Shown: positions 28,770 to 39,356 of the stretch, in pieces
How the letters are laid out: the number at the start of each line of letters is the position of its first letter
How positions within the stretch are numbered: position 1 is the first letter of the stretch
Origin: CAVPFA01 sp963703655
GTDB lineage: Bacteria > Actinomycetota > Acidimicrobiia > Acidimicrobiales > Bog-793
Assembly (NCBI GenBank): GCA_963703655.1
Contig: CAVPFA010000005.1
Location: forward strand, 354,472 to 418,471
Reading direction: 5' to 3'
DNA: 64,000 nucleotides
Made by a program: the position numbers and the translations under genes
Notes under the pieces: generated by a model
Seen by the model: the letters and a program-made list of their open reading frames with translations, nothing else
Told to the model about the DNA's origin: nothing
Database searches by the model: none

Positions 28770-31700
28770 CTACTCCTCCTGGGCCTCGCGCTCCGCAAGG
28801 CGGGCGTAGTACGGGATCGACTTGAACTTCACCCATGGCTTGTACTGGAGGTTCTGGAGCACGCACTCCAGGGGCGCCAGCCCGCGGATGAGGCTGCCGA
28901 GGTGATCGGCCTCCTGGCCTGAGGTCTTGCCGACGAGCGTGCGCTGGATCTCGCGGACCTGCTCTGCTTTCGCCTGGTTGAAGAAGAGCCGGGTCGCGGT
29001 TGAGCCGGCGACCTGATCGGGGAGGTCGCGTCGGGAACTGCGTGGCGATGATGACGCCGAGGCCGAAAGCCCTGCCCTCGCGCATGAGCGGTTCGAGGAA
29101 TGGTGAGTTCACCAACCGCCATGCCTCGTCGAGCACGAGCAGCCGCTCCAGCCGGTGGGGATGCTCTCGGCGGATGAGGAAGCTGTAGAGCGCCATGAGG
29201 AAGAACTCGGCGACGGCGTTCTTCACCTGGTCGCCCGGGAGCTGGCTGAGCCGGATCACCGTCGGCGACGCGAGCAGGTCGTTGAGGGTTTGGGCGGGGT
29301 CGCCCTCGCTGAAGAGTCCAAGATCGAAGATCGGCGAGAGGCGCCCGAGAAGCGTCTGCTGCTCCTCGCGAACGAGCACGTCGCGGATGGCCTCGAAGGG
29401 GAGGTAAAGCTGGTCGGGATCGGGGATAAACGGGCGGGTGCCGACGCCGTTGAGGGCGTACGTCTCCTTCATAGCCTCCCGGAGCTGGTACGCCTGCTGG
29501 TCGCCGAGCCTGTAGATGCGCTGGAGCATGCCTGCTAGCTCGTGCATGTGCGCCGTCGGGTTGGCTCTGCCGCTCTGCGGATCAATCGGCGGCACCATCG
29601 GGTTGAAGGGGAGGCTGCCCATGCTCGCGTCATGGACCGTGAAACCCTCGGCTGCGGCGTAGTCGGCCTTCGAGTAGTCGTCCTTGAAGTCGAGGATGAG
29701 AGCCGGTAGACCCTGGGGCAGGAAGTCGTGCAGTATCGCCTTCGCCGCCTGCGTCTTGCCGCTTCCCGTCTCGCCGGAGATCGAGATGTGCGGGTTGCTC
29801 AACGGCTGGGTCGGGTTCTGCGGGTCGAACCACACCTCGCGCTGGGCGGCGTACGTGCCCGGTGCCATCCCCAGCAGCACGCGAGGGCGCTCCTCCTCGA
29901 TGACGGGTTCGGCGTGGGCCGGGACTGCCGCGCCATCGCCGGCCGGCGCTCCCTCGGGCTCGCGTCCGCCGGGGCCCACTCCCACCGCTTCCCCGCTGCC
30001 ACTTGGCGGCTCATCGCTGCTCGCCGCCTGCTCCGCGGCATCCGGGGGTTGTTCCTCGGGCGGCGCCGGAGGCGGGGTGAGCGCCTCCTCGAGACCGGGG
30101 ACACCGTTCTCGTTGAGATGGCGAAGCGACACCTTGACGAGGACGTCCCCGTCGACGGCCTGGACCTCGCGGGACGGTTCGAGACTGGAGGTGGCGACGC
30201 CGAGCTGGACGTCAATGAGCGCGCAGCGGATGTCGACCTCTGCGCCCTGGTCGAAGAGCTTGTCGGAGCGGGATGCCCACCGCTGCTGTATGTCCCTGCT
30301 GTGCGACGCCTTCGAGAGTTCCCGATAGAGGTGCTCGCGGATGATCTCTCGCCGCGACGGGGTGAGCAGCAGGTCGGGCGTTGTCGGATCGAACACCCGG
30401 CGGAGAATTCGATGCGTCGAGAGCAACTGGTTGACCGCCGGCCCGCTGACCTCGCCGTTGACGACACTGTATTCGGCGGAGACGTTCTGCCGGGTCTTTA
30501 CCTCGACGACGGTGACGATGAACCGGTCGTCGGCACCGTCGATGACGAGCAGATCGGAACGGGAGTGATCGTTGTCCTCGCTGAGATGGAGCCAGCGCCG
30601 TGCCTGCTCGTCGTCGAGGCTGAGAATGACACGGTCGTGGCCAGGTGGCGTCGTGTCGCGGAGCGACTGGACGGCGACCATGAGCCCGAGGATCCCCTTG
30701 ACGTGGGCGTGGACGATCTCCCCTGACTTGCCGGGACGCAGTGCGAGCAGCCCGGCATCGAGCAGCTCACTGAGCGTCGCCAGCAGCCCGTCGAGGGTCT
30801 CGTCGGCGACGTACGTGTTGAACTGGCGGACGACGTCGCGGAGGCTCCGCCGGAACGCGTCCGGCGACTGGGTAAACGCGGCGACGTCACGGGTTCCCTC
30901 GTGATCGGTCAGCACGCGCAGGCCGCCGAGATCGAGGTCGCGGTCGACATGGCCGTCGGCGACGACGTACCAGGGAACGTGCTCGACGCCCTGACGCATG
31001 CGGACTCGCAGTTCCTCCTCCTGGTGGATTGTCGGGTAGGAGTTGATGTCCCCGCCCGTGAGGTTGGCAAACGAGATGTAGCTGGCGAGGATGCCGCCCA
31101 ACTGCGGCTCGAGGTCGAGCTTCTCGGTGTCGAGGTTGAAGAACAGCCGCCTGCGGTTGGCGAGTGGCTGGATGGTCTGCATCTGGCCCCCGGCAGTCGC
31201 CGAGTGTCGCGCGCTCTGATCGAAGGCGACGAAGATGTGCGGCATGAGGTCGTCGGGCGGGGCGACGACCGTTGGGCCGACGTGGAGCGTCTCGAACGTG
31301 AACCGCCGGCCGACGTGATCGCCGAAGCGTTGCTGGACCCGCCGTTCCTCGTCGGTCGAGAGGTTGAGTTCGGCACCAACGGCGCTGCCCCGGCGCAGCA
31401 CGGTGACGTGGGCACCGCGCAGCTTCGGCCCCTGCCCGGAAGCGTCGGCAAGATCACAGGCGAGCGACAGGAACGCGCCGGCATCCAGCGGCTCCAGCAG
31501 GGCGAGGCGCAGCCCCTCGGCGGCAGCGGGGTGCATGGCCATAAACGCCTCGATGAGCCGCCGGATCGGACGGACGCCGTCGCGGGGATCGCGGGCTGCC
31601 GCCCGTTCGCTGAAGTGGGGCAGGCCGCCGAACTTGCCGGAGTACGGCAGGCTTAGCGGCGCAGTCTCGCTCACCGATCGGGGCACGCCGATCGATGAGA

Positions 31701-31902
31701 GGAAGAGCGGGACGCCGCCCGACTCGAACTCCGACCGAACGAGCGCACACTCACGGGGGTCGAGAGTGTCGCGCTGCTCGCCGATGACCTGCGCGTATTC
31801 CAGGTAGTGCCACAAGAGCAGCGGGTGAATCGGCATGAGGATGCCCACGAGCGCGTCGCCGTTGTCGAGGAATACCGTGTCGAGCACGGTCAGCAACTCC
31901 AC
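28770..31902 (-). CDS. HerA/FtsK-like ATPase, C-terminal part of a DptH-like protein
   Basis: About 1045 aa and probably the continuation of the gene at 31890-33446. A nuclease-like region (FIVTVVEVKTRQNVS) precedes a Pro/Glu-rich linker, then a HerA/FtsK-type P-loop domain: Walker A ISGETGSGKTQAAKAIL, LILDFKDDYSKADY, Walker B RLLVLDEAWRLV and VIIATQFP. The frame breaks at about 29025. The alternative frame continues RDLPDQVAGSTATRLFFNQA and ends KPWVKFKSIPYYARLAEREAQEE at TAG 28770, the normal family tail. Size and motifs recall DptH of DNA-phosphorothioation-dependent restriction. Proposed role: a DNA-translocating motor of the defence complex encoded with the two upstream genes. Confidence 0.75.
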
Positions 31903-33446
31903 GAAGGCACGGGCGCCCTGGCCAAAGGTCTGACCAGCGTGCCGTAGGCGGCCGACGTCACCGCCAGGAGGCGTTGATAGCTCGCGACGACGGGGGCGAT
32001 GAGGTCTTGCGTGGCCGAAGCGGCCGCCACAAGCAACGGAGCGACGAGCAACTCTCGCAGGTGCGGGAGGAGCGCGCTGCGTGCCTCGTCGTAGTCGTTG
32101 AAGGCGGCCCGGATGGGCTCGTACTCAGGGGAGGAGTCGGCGAACGCGTCGAGGAAGCGGCGGATCCTCGGGGCCTCCCACTCCTTGATGACTTCTGCGG
32201 ACTGCTGGAAGTTGCGGACCATGAGGATTATGTCGTCACCGCTGGTGCGTACGAGCCCGCCGTAGCGGTCCTCACCCACCATGCGATCAACGAGGGTGAG
32301 AACGTCGGTCTTCACTTCCTCGTCGATCTGCACCCCACTGGGCAGCGTGATCTTCACCGCCCGCGGGCGGATGGTGTCCTCGATAGCGTCCAACTCGTTC
32401 TGGAGCGCCGTCACCGCCTCGTTGAGGACGGACGGCGAGGGAGCGTCGTCGGCCTCCTCGTCGTCCCCGGCCCCGGTGGGCCGAAGGAGGCCATCCACGG
32501 CAAGCTCGGTGAAGTCCCGTGGTGGAGGGAGCGGTGGCGCAAGTGGTGGCCCATCACTCGGTCCTCCGTCAGTCGTCGGGGGCGGTGGCGGCGTCGGACG
32601 TGTCCGGGCGCGGACCTTGAGCAACTGCCGGGCGTCGGCGGCGGTGAGGCCCAACTGACCGCCTCGCCGATACTCCTGGAGATCACGAAGGTGCGTGCGC
32701 AGCTCGGCCCGCCGTGTCGCGTCGGTCTCCTCAGCGAGGGCCTTGTCGACCTTCTGGCGGTCCTCCTCGCTGAAGTTGGCGAGGCGCAAGGCCAGCGTGC
32801 GGTTCTCGTCGAGCCGAGCCCGGAGCTGCGTCTCGCCAGGGTTGTCGAAGAAACCGGGGTCGGGCAGCAGGCCGAGGCGATTGATCTGGTTGGCCGCCTC
32901 GGTCTTGACGGTCTCGTGGTCGAGCGGGTCTAGCGCGAGGTAGTAGTCGGCGAGGTCGAAGAACGACATCTGGTCGTCCTGGCCGATGATCTCCCACCAG
33001 CGCGGCAGGACATCGTTCACTTCGGCGAACTGGAGCGCGGCCCGTTCGACCAGCAGTCGGCGCAACTGCGGCGGTGCGATGAGCGCGAACTCCTCCAAGG
33101 AGGTGAGTTTGGCGGCATCGCTCTCGGTGATGACGACGACGAGCGCGTCGAGATCGATCTCGTTGCGCCACCGTTCGGCGGCTTCGACTTCGACGCTGAA
33201 CACGTCGTCGGAGATTCCGAGACGGTGCGCCGCCGCGAGTGCCTCGGGATTGAGGTAGGCGATTCTCAGGTCGATGCCGTCCTCCTGAAGCGCGTGGAGT
33301 TGCTCCAGAACGGCGTTGGGATCGAGATGGACGTCGCGGACCATGACTCCGGGGTGACCGAGGGCGTCGCGAACGGCAGCGGCGAGCAGCTCGGCCATGA
33401 GGGTGGCGTCGGAACGCGGCGTCGCCGTGGTCTCCGTAGCCGTCAT
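31890..33446 (-). CDS. N-terminal part of the HerA/DptH-like protein (or separate gene)
   Basis: 518 aa, starting at an ATGA overlap with the previous gene. It is mostly helical and acidic with a long proline-rich linker (RPTPPPPPTTDGG...PPLPPPRDF). No catalytic motif is seen. At about 31925 the other frame reads QTFGQGARAFVELLTVLDTV directly upstream of the ATPase start, and SAAYGTLV-QTFGQGARAF joins smoothly. I therefore think this is the first third of one protein of about 1560 aa broken by an indel. If it is real as two genes, they overlap by 13 bp. No close family was recognised for this part alone. Confidence 0.6.
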   Translation of the reverse strand: MTATETTATPRSDATLMAELLAAAVRDALGHPGVMVRDVHLDPNAVLEQLHALQEDGIDLRIAYLNPEALAAAHRLGISDDVFSVEVEAAERWRNEIDLDALVVVITESDAAKLTSLEEFALIAPPQLRRLLVERAALQFAEVNDVLPRWWEIIGQDDQMSFFDLADYYLALDPLDHETVKTEAANQINRLGLLPDPGFFDNPGETQLRARLDENRTLALRLANFSEEDRQKVDKALAEETDATRRAELRTHLRDLQEYRRGGQLGLTAADARQLLKVRARTRPTPPPPPTTDGGPSDGPPLAPPLPPPRDFTELAVDGLLRPTGAGDDEEADDAPSPSVLNEAVTALQNELDAIEDTIRPRAVKITLPSGVQIDEEVKTDVLTLVDRMVGEDRYGGLVRTSGDDIILMVRNFQQSAEVIKEWEAPRIRRFLDAFADSSPEYEPIRAAFNDYDEARSALLPHLRELLVAPLLVAAASATQDLIAPVVASYQRLLAVTSAAYGTLVRPLARAPVPSWSC

Positions 33447-35033
33447 CGGATCCGCCCGACGTCCGTAGTGATGACGGTGCGGCCGTCGGCGTACGACTTG
33501 GCGAAACCGATCTCGATCATCAACTCCTTGAAGGCGAGGAGGTTCGCCCGCAGGTCGTTCTCGTTGACCGAGACGGACCGCTGCAACTCGGCGCCGAGAC
33601 GGAGGTCGTTGCGCCGGATGATGTCGAAGTCGACGCGTCTCCCGATAACGATGCCGAACGAGTCCCGGAGCCGGTCGAGGAACTCGTCGAGATCGATGGG
33701 ATCGCCCGGCTCGACGGTCGCCGCGACGAGGATTTCAGCGAACTCGGCATTGGCCCCGTAGCGTTTGTGTTCCTTGCCGCCACGGCCGCGGTCGTCGTAG
33801 GGGAGGAGGTACCCGCTGCGCCGACCGAGAGCGAGCAGCGCATGCCAGGGAAGACCCTGCGCCCGTCGGCGGTCCTCCCCGTCCGCCCCGTCGCCACCCA
33901 CTCGCCGCGGGCCGACAGACGAGTAGCCCATCTTCCAGTACGCCTCGGCGAGCGCATCCCGCGGCTCGACTCCGGCGCGCTGGGCCGAGTATTCGTCCCG
34001 CAGCACGTCATTGTCGCTGGAGATCGGCAGGTTGTCGAGGAACGCCTCGACGCCATCGACGCAGGCGGTGTCGATGTGCTCGCCGATGCGATGGAGGACG
34101 AGCTGCTCGATGGCGCGGAAGCCGGCCTGGAGCGTCGCCGCCGACGCCTCGCGGAGCGAGCGGCGCCGGCCGTCGAATAGATCGAGCAGGATCGGCGGAC
34201 GAGGGCCGTCGGCGATGACGTCGCCGCAACGACGGATCATGTGGACGTGGATGCAGAAGCATCCGAAGAGGACGATCCGGCGCAGCGTAGTGAGCTTGGC
34301 ACCGTAGGTGTCCTCGAAGTCGGCGAGCTGGTCGAAGCGGTCGCGCAGCTCTCGCAAGGTCGGCGACAGCAGAAGGCCGCGCTCGATCAGTGGCCAGCAG
34401 CGATGCGGTGCGCGATGCCCGCACCAGCGCCGCACCGGCAAGAGCCGCGTCGCGTTCCTCGCCGACATCGAGCATGGGCCACCCGATCGTCGTCCAGGGA
34501 TCAGTGTCATCTTCCAGCAGCCTGTGCAGGAGGTCGCGTGCCTTCGGCGCGCGGACCTCGGCACCGGCACTGAGCAGACCGGCGAGCAGATCGCCGGAAC
34601 CGTTGTCGGAGACGTCGGTCGTGATCATGCGCCGGTGTGAGAGCGTGAACGACGACTGGCCGGTGTCGAAGGCGGCACCGTCGGCGCCGAGCGTCTCCTT
34701 GGCAAGCGACCGGAAGGCGGTCATCACCTCGTCGTTGGGTGGGTTGCCGTATTCGTCGGCGAACCGGAGGCCGAAGTCGGCGAGGATCGCCGCGTTGGGA
34801 TTGCTCTCGACGAGGAAGTTCTTGTTGTTCTTCTTCTTGTACTGGCGGATCACCCTCCCGAGCGGGCGGAAGTCCGTGGTGACGCCCAGAGTCCGCCGAA
34901 AGAGGGCGTTGGCGACGTGGACAGGCTTCATCGAGGAGTTCGTCGGCAGGAAACCGAACTCCTCATCGTAGATGCGCCTCAGGAGGGCGTCAGGCGACTC
35001 GATGTCGCTTGCCGGTGCGTCGACGTCGGTCAC
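33443..35033 (-). CDS. Unknown third component of the DruA/HerA operon, frame broken once
   Basis: About 530 aa from the GTG at 35033, which overlaps the upstream stop (GTGA); its own stop overlaps the next ATG. It begins VTDVDAPASDIESPDALLRRI and breaks at about 34395-34400 (ASRTASLL joining IERGLLLSPTLRELRDRF). The protein is largely helical. No P-loop or nuclease motif is recognised. The DGEDRRRAQGLPWHALLALGRRSGYLLP and RYGANAEFAEILVAATV stretches are distinctive. By position it corresponds to DptG in dptFGH-type operons; similarity was not demonstrated. It is probably a structural partner of the two ATPases. Confidence 0.6.
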
Positions 35034-38000
35034 AGTTGATACCGAGGGGGCTCGCGGCGCACCTTCACCATGGTGCGCAGGTTGGTGTCGACATTGCGGA
35101 TCTCCAAGTTCGACAGTGGCTTGGCCTCGTGGAAGAGGCGGTGCAACTCGTCGACGAAGCGGGTCACGGTACGGGCGACGCTTCGCGACCAAGTCGAGCG
35201 GCCGAGGCCGGCGGCCGACTCCTGCAGGGTCAGGTAGACCTCGCGATCGATGAGGAGCTGGCTCTGGTGTCCGCTGTGGAGCGGCGTCTTGAGCGCGAAC
35301 TGCTTGACACGCCGTAGGTCAGAGGCAAGCCAGACCGACACCCACGGCGCAAGCTCGGGGCCGGCAACGGTCATCCTGTCGGCCGGCTCGTCGTAGAGGG
35401 CGACGAATGCGGCCGGCGCCTGGACGTCGTAGCGGTGGCTCTGCCAGAGGGTGAGCTTGTTCTCGTCCTCCTTGGTGCAATCCGGCTCGTAGAAGCGATT
35501 GATGGCGAGGACGAGATCACGGACCTGTTGGGGATCGCCACTGAGCCCGTTGGCGAGCGCGGTGTCGAATGCTCCCTCGTCGTGAGGCAGGGCGCGAAGC
35601 AACTCATGCCCTGCCACGTGCTCGAAATAGAAGCGACGCTTGGCGATCCGGAAGCACCGTTCACGGTCCGGCACGGCGCAGTACGCAGCGCCGAGAGGGA
35701 CGTCGGTGGGGTCGATCCAATGGGCGGGGTTGGTCGTGCCGCGCCACAGCTCCTCGTCGTAAACGGGATGGGTGACCCGGGCAGGATCGAACGCCTGGCG
35801 GACCAGCTCGAAGAGCGGTCCCTCGCCGCCCTCGAAGGCGAGCGTGGCGTACGAGAAGCGGTTGTCCCGCTGGCTCACGAGACGACCCGCCGAGTCGGTG
35901 CCGCCGGTGATGAGGTAGGCAATAAAACCCATCAACTGGCGCATCGTCGTGTGCTGGCCACGCCGCGACGCCTGTTCCAGCAGGGCGGCGAGCCGCTCCT
36001 GCACGCGTGGGTCGCGCAGCCGGGCGACATTGGCCGTCGCCGGATCCTGACTGTCTAGCTCAGAGACGAACCGATCGGCAGTGAGGCGCTCGACTGCGGC
36101 GAGCGTGACCCGCGGGGCAAGGACGTTGCGGAGGTTGAGGTCGACGACAGCGACCCGTCCCTTCGGGGGCTCGGGCGGGTTGCCGTAGTAGACGGCCTCG
36201 CGCACCTGGCGGACGGCCTCGTCGACAGGCTCGAAGCCCTCCTGGCGGGCGAGGCGGCGCAGCTCGAAGAGTGGCCATTCGTTGATGGCGAGAATGAAGG
36301 GCCGGTTGTTTGCGTCGCACGAGCGCCAGGTCGCCAGCGTCTCGGGGTCGCTCAGCTCGTTGGCGTCGGTGATGACGGCGGCATTGAACTCGCCCTCCAA
36401 GCGCTCGCGGAGACGCTGGATAAGGAAGGTCTTGCCATCGCCCGGGTTGCCGGTGATGACGAGCTGCCGGTTCTCCCGGGCACAGTTGATGATGTAGCCG
36501 TCGAGGCCAAGGTCGATATGGATCCAGTCGAGTTCCTCAAGCGACAGCCGATCCGCATAGCTGTTGCGGTTGCGGTACAGGCGCTCGACGAAGCGGATAG
36601 GCCCAACACTGTTGACGATCGGCGACGGAGCATCGGCCATGGGCTCGAAGGCCGTGAACCAGTCGGCGTAGGGCGAGCCACGCAGATCGCTCGTTACGCG
36701 GCTGAGCATCTGCTGGTCCCGGCGGCTGGTCCGGACCTTGTCGAGCAGGTCCGGGCGATCGATCCTCGGTGCGAGCCAGCGTGTCGCCCAGTAAGTGGCG
36801 ATCGCAGTGGTCGTCGTCGCCCCGCCGGCCGCCGGCAGGACGTACTTCGGCCGCCGGGTGAGCCCGAGCATAACGTCGTCGACGTTGGTGGCGAGGGGTA
36901 CGGCGTAGAGGAGGCGCGGCGAGTGGTGCCGGAGGTACTCCTCCGGGGCGAGGCCGAGGGCGTCCAGCCCCATGCGCAGCGAGCGAAGCTTGGGGCTCAT
37001 CCCCTCGCCGAACAGGTTGTTCACCATGCGCCGCTTGCTGTTGGCCAGGCGTGCCGCCGCGCCGAGGGTCTCCGTGGTGTCGGAGGCGAACTGTACGGTG
37101 CCGAAGCTGTCGGTTGAGCCGACACGGCGGTAGCGGATGTCGCCGTCGCTGCCTGCTATCTCCCCGGGGATCCTCACCCGGTTGTACTGGGCGCTGCCGA
37201 AGGCGTACAGGCTCGACGTCGTGAGCGCCGCCAGCGCCGGCCGGCGGACCATCGCTCGCCCGGCCATGCCGGAGCCGATGAGGCTGACCTTGCCCTCGTA
37301 GCGTTTGCGGACGTCGCTCACGACCTGCGGGCTTGTCATGAGCATGGCCACGAGCTTGCCGCCGAGAACCTGCTGGTACGGCGCCACGGCGCCGCAGGTG
37401 ATGATCTCCATGACGTTCTCGGCGATCGCCTGTTGCTTGATGCGGCGCAGAACGATCTCGGCTGCTCGCCGCCCGTCCTCGGTCCAGAGCAACTCCCGCA
37501 GCCCAAGCGGGTTCTCGTCGAGGCCAGCGCTTTCGAACGTGCTGAGTGCGCGCGCAGGGAATCGGCAAGGTTGGCGGCGCGCTTGCGCCGGTACAACTGG
37601 GTGCGGGCGACCTTGACCCAGTTGACCTTGTCAGGGTGGCCGTCGGCGACCGTGTTGTGCGTCTCCCGGATCAGCTCGTACTCCGCGGTGCGCTCGTCAC
37701 CGGCGAGGTGGAGCGCCTGCTTGCGAGCCGAGTCCGCCTCGATCTCGATCTGCTCCAAGAAGCGAACCTTGGCGGCAGCGTCGAGCTTCGAGAGGGCGAA
37801 GTCGCGGGCGTAGATCCGCGCCACCTCGGCGCGACAGAAGGCGAGGAGGTGCCGGGCGATCTTTCGTCGCTCCGCCGGCGACGATTCGTCGAGGCGCTTG
37901 GCCAGCGACTTGACGGACCAGCCGAGCGCGTCGTCGCGCTGGTTGAGCCCGAGGATGGCGTTGCCAAGAGCGGCGATACCGATGATGGGCCGGTTGGGGG

Positions 38001-38715
38001 CGGCATCGTCGCGAACGAGGTAGTGCATGGTCCGGCCCGGCGTTGACTGGTACGGGATGGACCACTGCAGACGCGAGTAGCGCCAGATGTCCTGGAGCCG
38101 GATCCCGGTCGCGGGATCCTTGGATTCGGGGCTCACGAGTTCCAGCACCGGCCGGACCGCTGCCCCGACCGACCCCGCGGTGCGAGCCTCGTCGAGGCGG
38201 CGAGCGAGGTCGGGTCCATCGGCGAAGACGGCAGCGATCCCGTGCTGCTCCATCCGGTGGACGAATGCTGCGACCGACGGCGAGTGCAGCTGGTCCGCGA
38301 GCGCAAAGCGGAATGAGTTGCGCAGATCCGACTTCGCCTCGGCAGGATCGTCGCCGGCCGCCGTCAGCGACGGCGGGAGGATGTAGATGCCGTCGTCGTC
38401 CGTGCCCGGTGACCACCCCTGGAGGACGAGGTCACGGAGCACCCGGAGACTGCCGAGATAGACGATCGTCGGCTGGAGGTCGTCCGAGTGGACACCGAGG
38501 TACCGGAGGTGTGCGCGCCCTGCCTCGGCGGTGTCGATGCAGGCCCGGATCCGCTGGATGCGCTCCTCGACGGTGAGGCCGCGCAGATCCCGGACCAGGG
38601 CCTGGAGGTCCTGGTGATGGCCGAAGCTCAGCCGGGGACGAAACCGCCGTGGTTCGAGTCCTCGCTTCTCGGCATCGACAGCCTCGATGGGCGCGGCCGT
38701 GACGACGAGGGTCAT
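35030..38715 (-). CDS. DruA-like (DUF4338) domain fused to a DptF-like P-loop ATPase, frame broken once
   Basis: About 1228 aa. It starts at ATG 38715, coupled to the HTH gene. The first half resembles DruA of Druantia anti-phage systems: LQDIWRYSRLQWSIPY, PGRTMHYLVRDDAAPNRPII, GIAALGNAI and RDDALGWS, then ITCGAVAPYQQVLGGKLVAML, SLYAFGSAQYNRVRIP and HHSPRLLYAVPLATN. The second half is a P-loop NTPase: Walker A VITGNPGDGKTFLI, AAVITDANELSD, and Walker B-like PFILAINEWPLFEL. The frame breaks near 37548 in a GCGCGCGC run (NLADSLRA then LSTFESAGLDENPLG). The two halves are continuous in one frame from 37492 down, so the fusion is not caused by the break. I know of no described protein with both parts. 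Confidence 0.72.
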
Positions 38716-38909
38716 GGGGCCGAGACCGTCTCCGGGCGGCGCCCTCCGTGGACGTACTCCAACAGGTCGGAGCGGAGGAAGCGCCACGCCCGCCCGACCT
38801 TCTCGCCGGGGATCGAGCCGTCACGGGCGAGGGCGAGGATGGTCTTCGATGAGACGCGCAGGAGACCGGCCGCCTCCTCGGTCGTCAGCACCCGCAGCTC
38901 TTCCGCCAT
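38712..38909 (-). CDS. Excisionase-like helix-turn-helix protein
   Basis: 65-aa MerR/excisionase-type HTH: LTTEEAAGLLRVSSKTILALARDG (HTH, residues 9-32) followed by SIPGEKVGRAWRFLRSDLLEYV, the winged part. It is the first gene of the four-gene defence operon and its stop overlaps the next ATG (ATGA). Such proteins direct excision or repress transcription; here transcriptional control of the costly operon is the likelier job. AGGAGATGACGG precedes the start. Confidence 0.82.
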   Translation of the reverse strand: MAEELRVLTTEEAAGLLRVSSKTILALARDGSIPGEKVGRAWRFLRSDLLEYVHGGRRPETVSAP

Positions 38910-39163
38910 CTTCCGTCATCTCCTCGCTGCGGGCGGTAACAGGAGCCTACGTGCCGCCGAATGGCGGGTCGTGGATGCTCCTGGCGGGCCCGCGCTCGGG
39001 TGCCTGGCCAGGGTGCACGCGGTGGCATTCCATGCCTACACATGGTCGTTCGTCGCGCCACCATGGCGATCGAGGCTAGTCACGGGGTGTGTCCGGCTCC
39101 CGGGCCGACGACCCGAGAGTGGCGGGGTCGCTCGGTACCGGGTACGTCCTGACCGACGCGAGC

Positions 39164-39190
39164 CATCGGGGGCCCCGACGGCCCCCGATG
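39164..39190 (-). terminator. Strong hairpin, terminator of the relaxase operon
   Basis: Perfect 11-bp GC-rich stem CATCGGGGGCC / GGCCCCCGATG with a 5-nt loop. It lies just after the stop of the small gene at 39192-39347 and before the promoter region of the defence operon. No U-tract follows, as often in high-GC actinomycetes. It could act in both directions. Confidence 0.6.
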
Positions 39191-39227
39191 CTCAATAGCT
39201 ACGCCGCCGGCTCTTCGGCCTATTGAG
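39191..39227. repeat. Second inverted repeat beside the terminator
   Basis: CTCAATAG (39191-39198) and CTATTGAG (39220-39227) form a perfect 8-bp stem around GC-rich sequence, overlapping the last codons of the small minus-strand gene. It is adjacent to the 11-bp hairpin, so the two could form competing or stacked structures in the transcript. Confidence 0.55.
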
Positions 39228-39347
39228 CAGGATGCGCTCGTAGTCCTTGATGTGCTGTTCCATGAGGTCCACCAACGACAGCGCACGCCTGATCTCGGAC
39301 TCCACCAACCTCGCCGGCCGCATCGCCACACCGTCATTCCATCCCAC
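39192..39347 (-). CDS. Small gene downstream of the relaxase
   Basis: Up to 51 aa from GTG 39347, or 43 aa from ATG 39323. It reads MRPARLVESEIRRALSLVDL then MEQHIKDYERILLNRPKSRR to TGA. It is amphipathic and helical with a basic tail, begins 9-33 bp after the relaxase stop and ends at the terminator hairpin. It looks like a genuine short accessory gene, perhaps a DNA-binding or relaxase-accessory peptide; no family is recognised. Confidence 0.5.
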   Translation of the reverse strand: MGWNDGVAMRPARLVESEIRRALSLVDLMEQHIKDYERILLNRPKSRRRSY

Positions 39348-39356
39348 CCGCGTGGT

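Noticed and set aside
28374..33761. Long plus-strand open frames opposite the defence operon (for example 29728-30726 and 31974-32933)
   Set aside because: They are antisense shadows of the minus-strand genes: high-GC codon use keeps the opposite frames open, and none has protein motifs.
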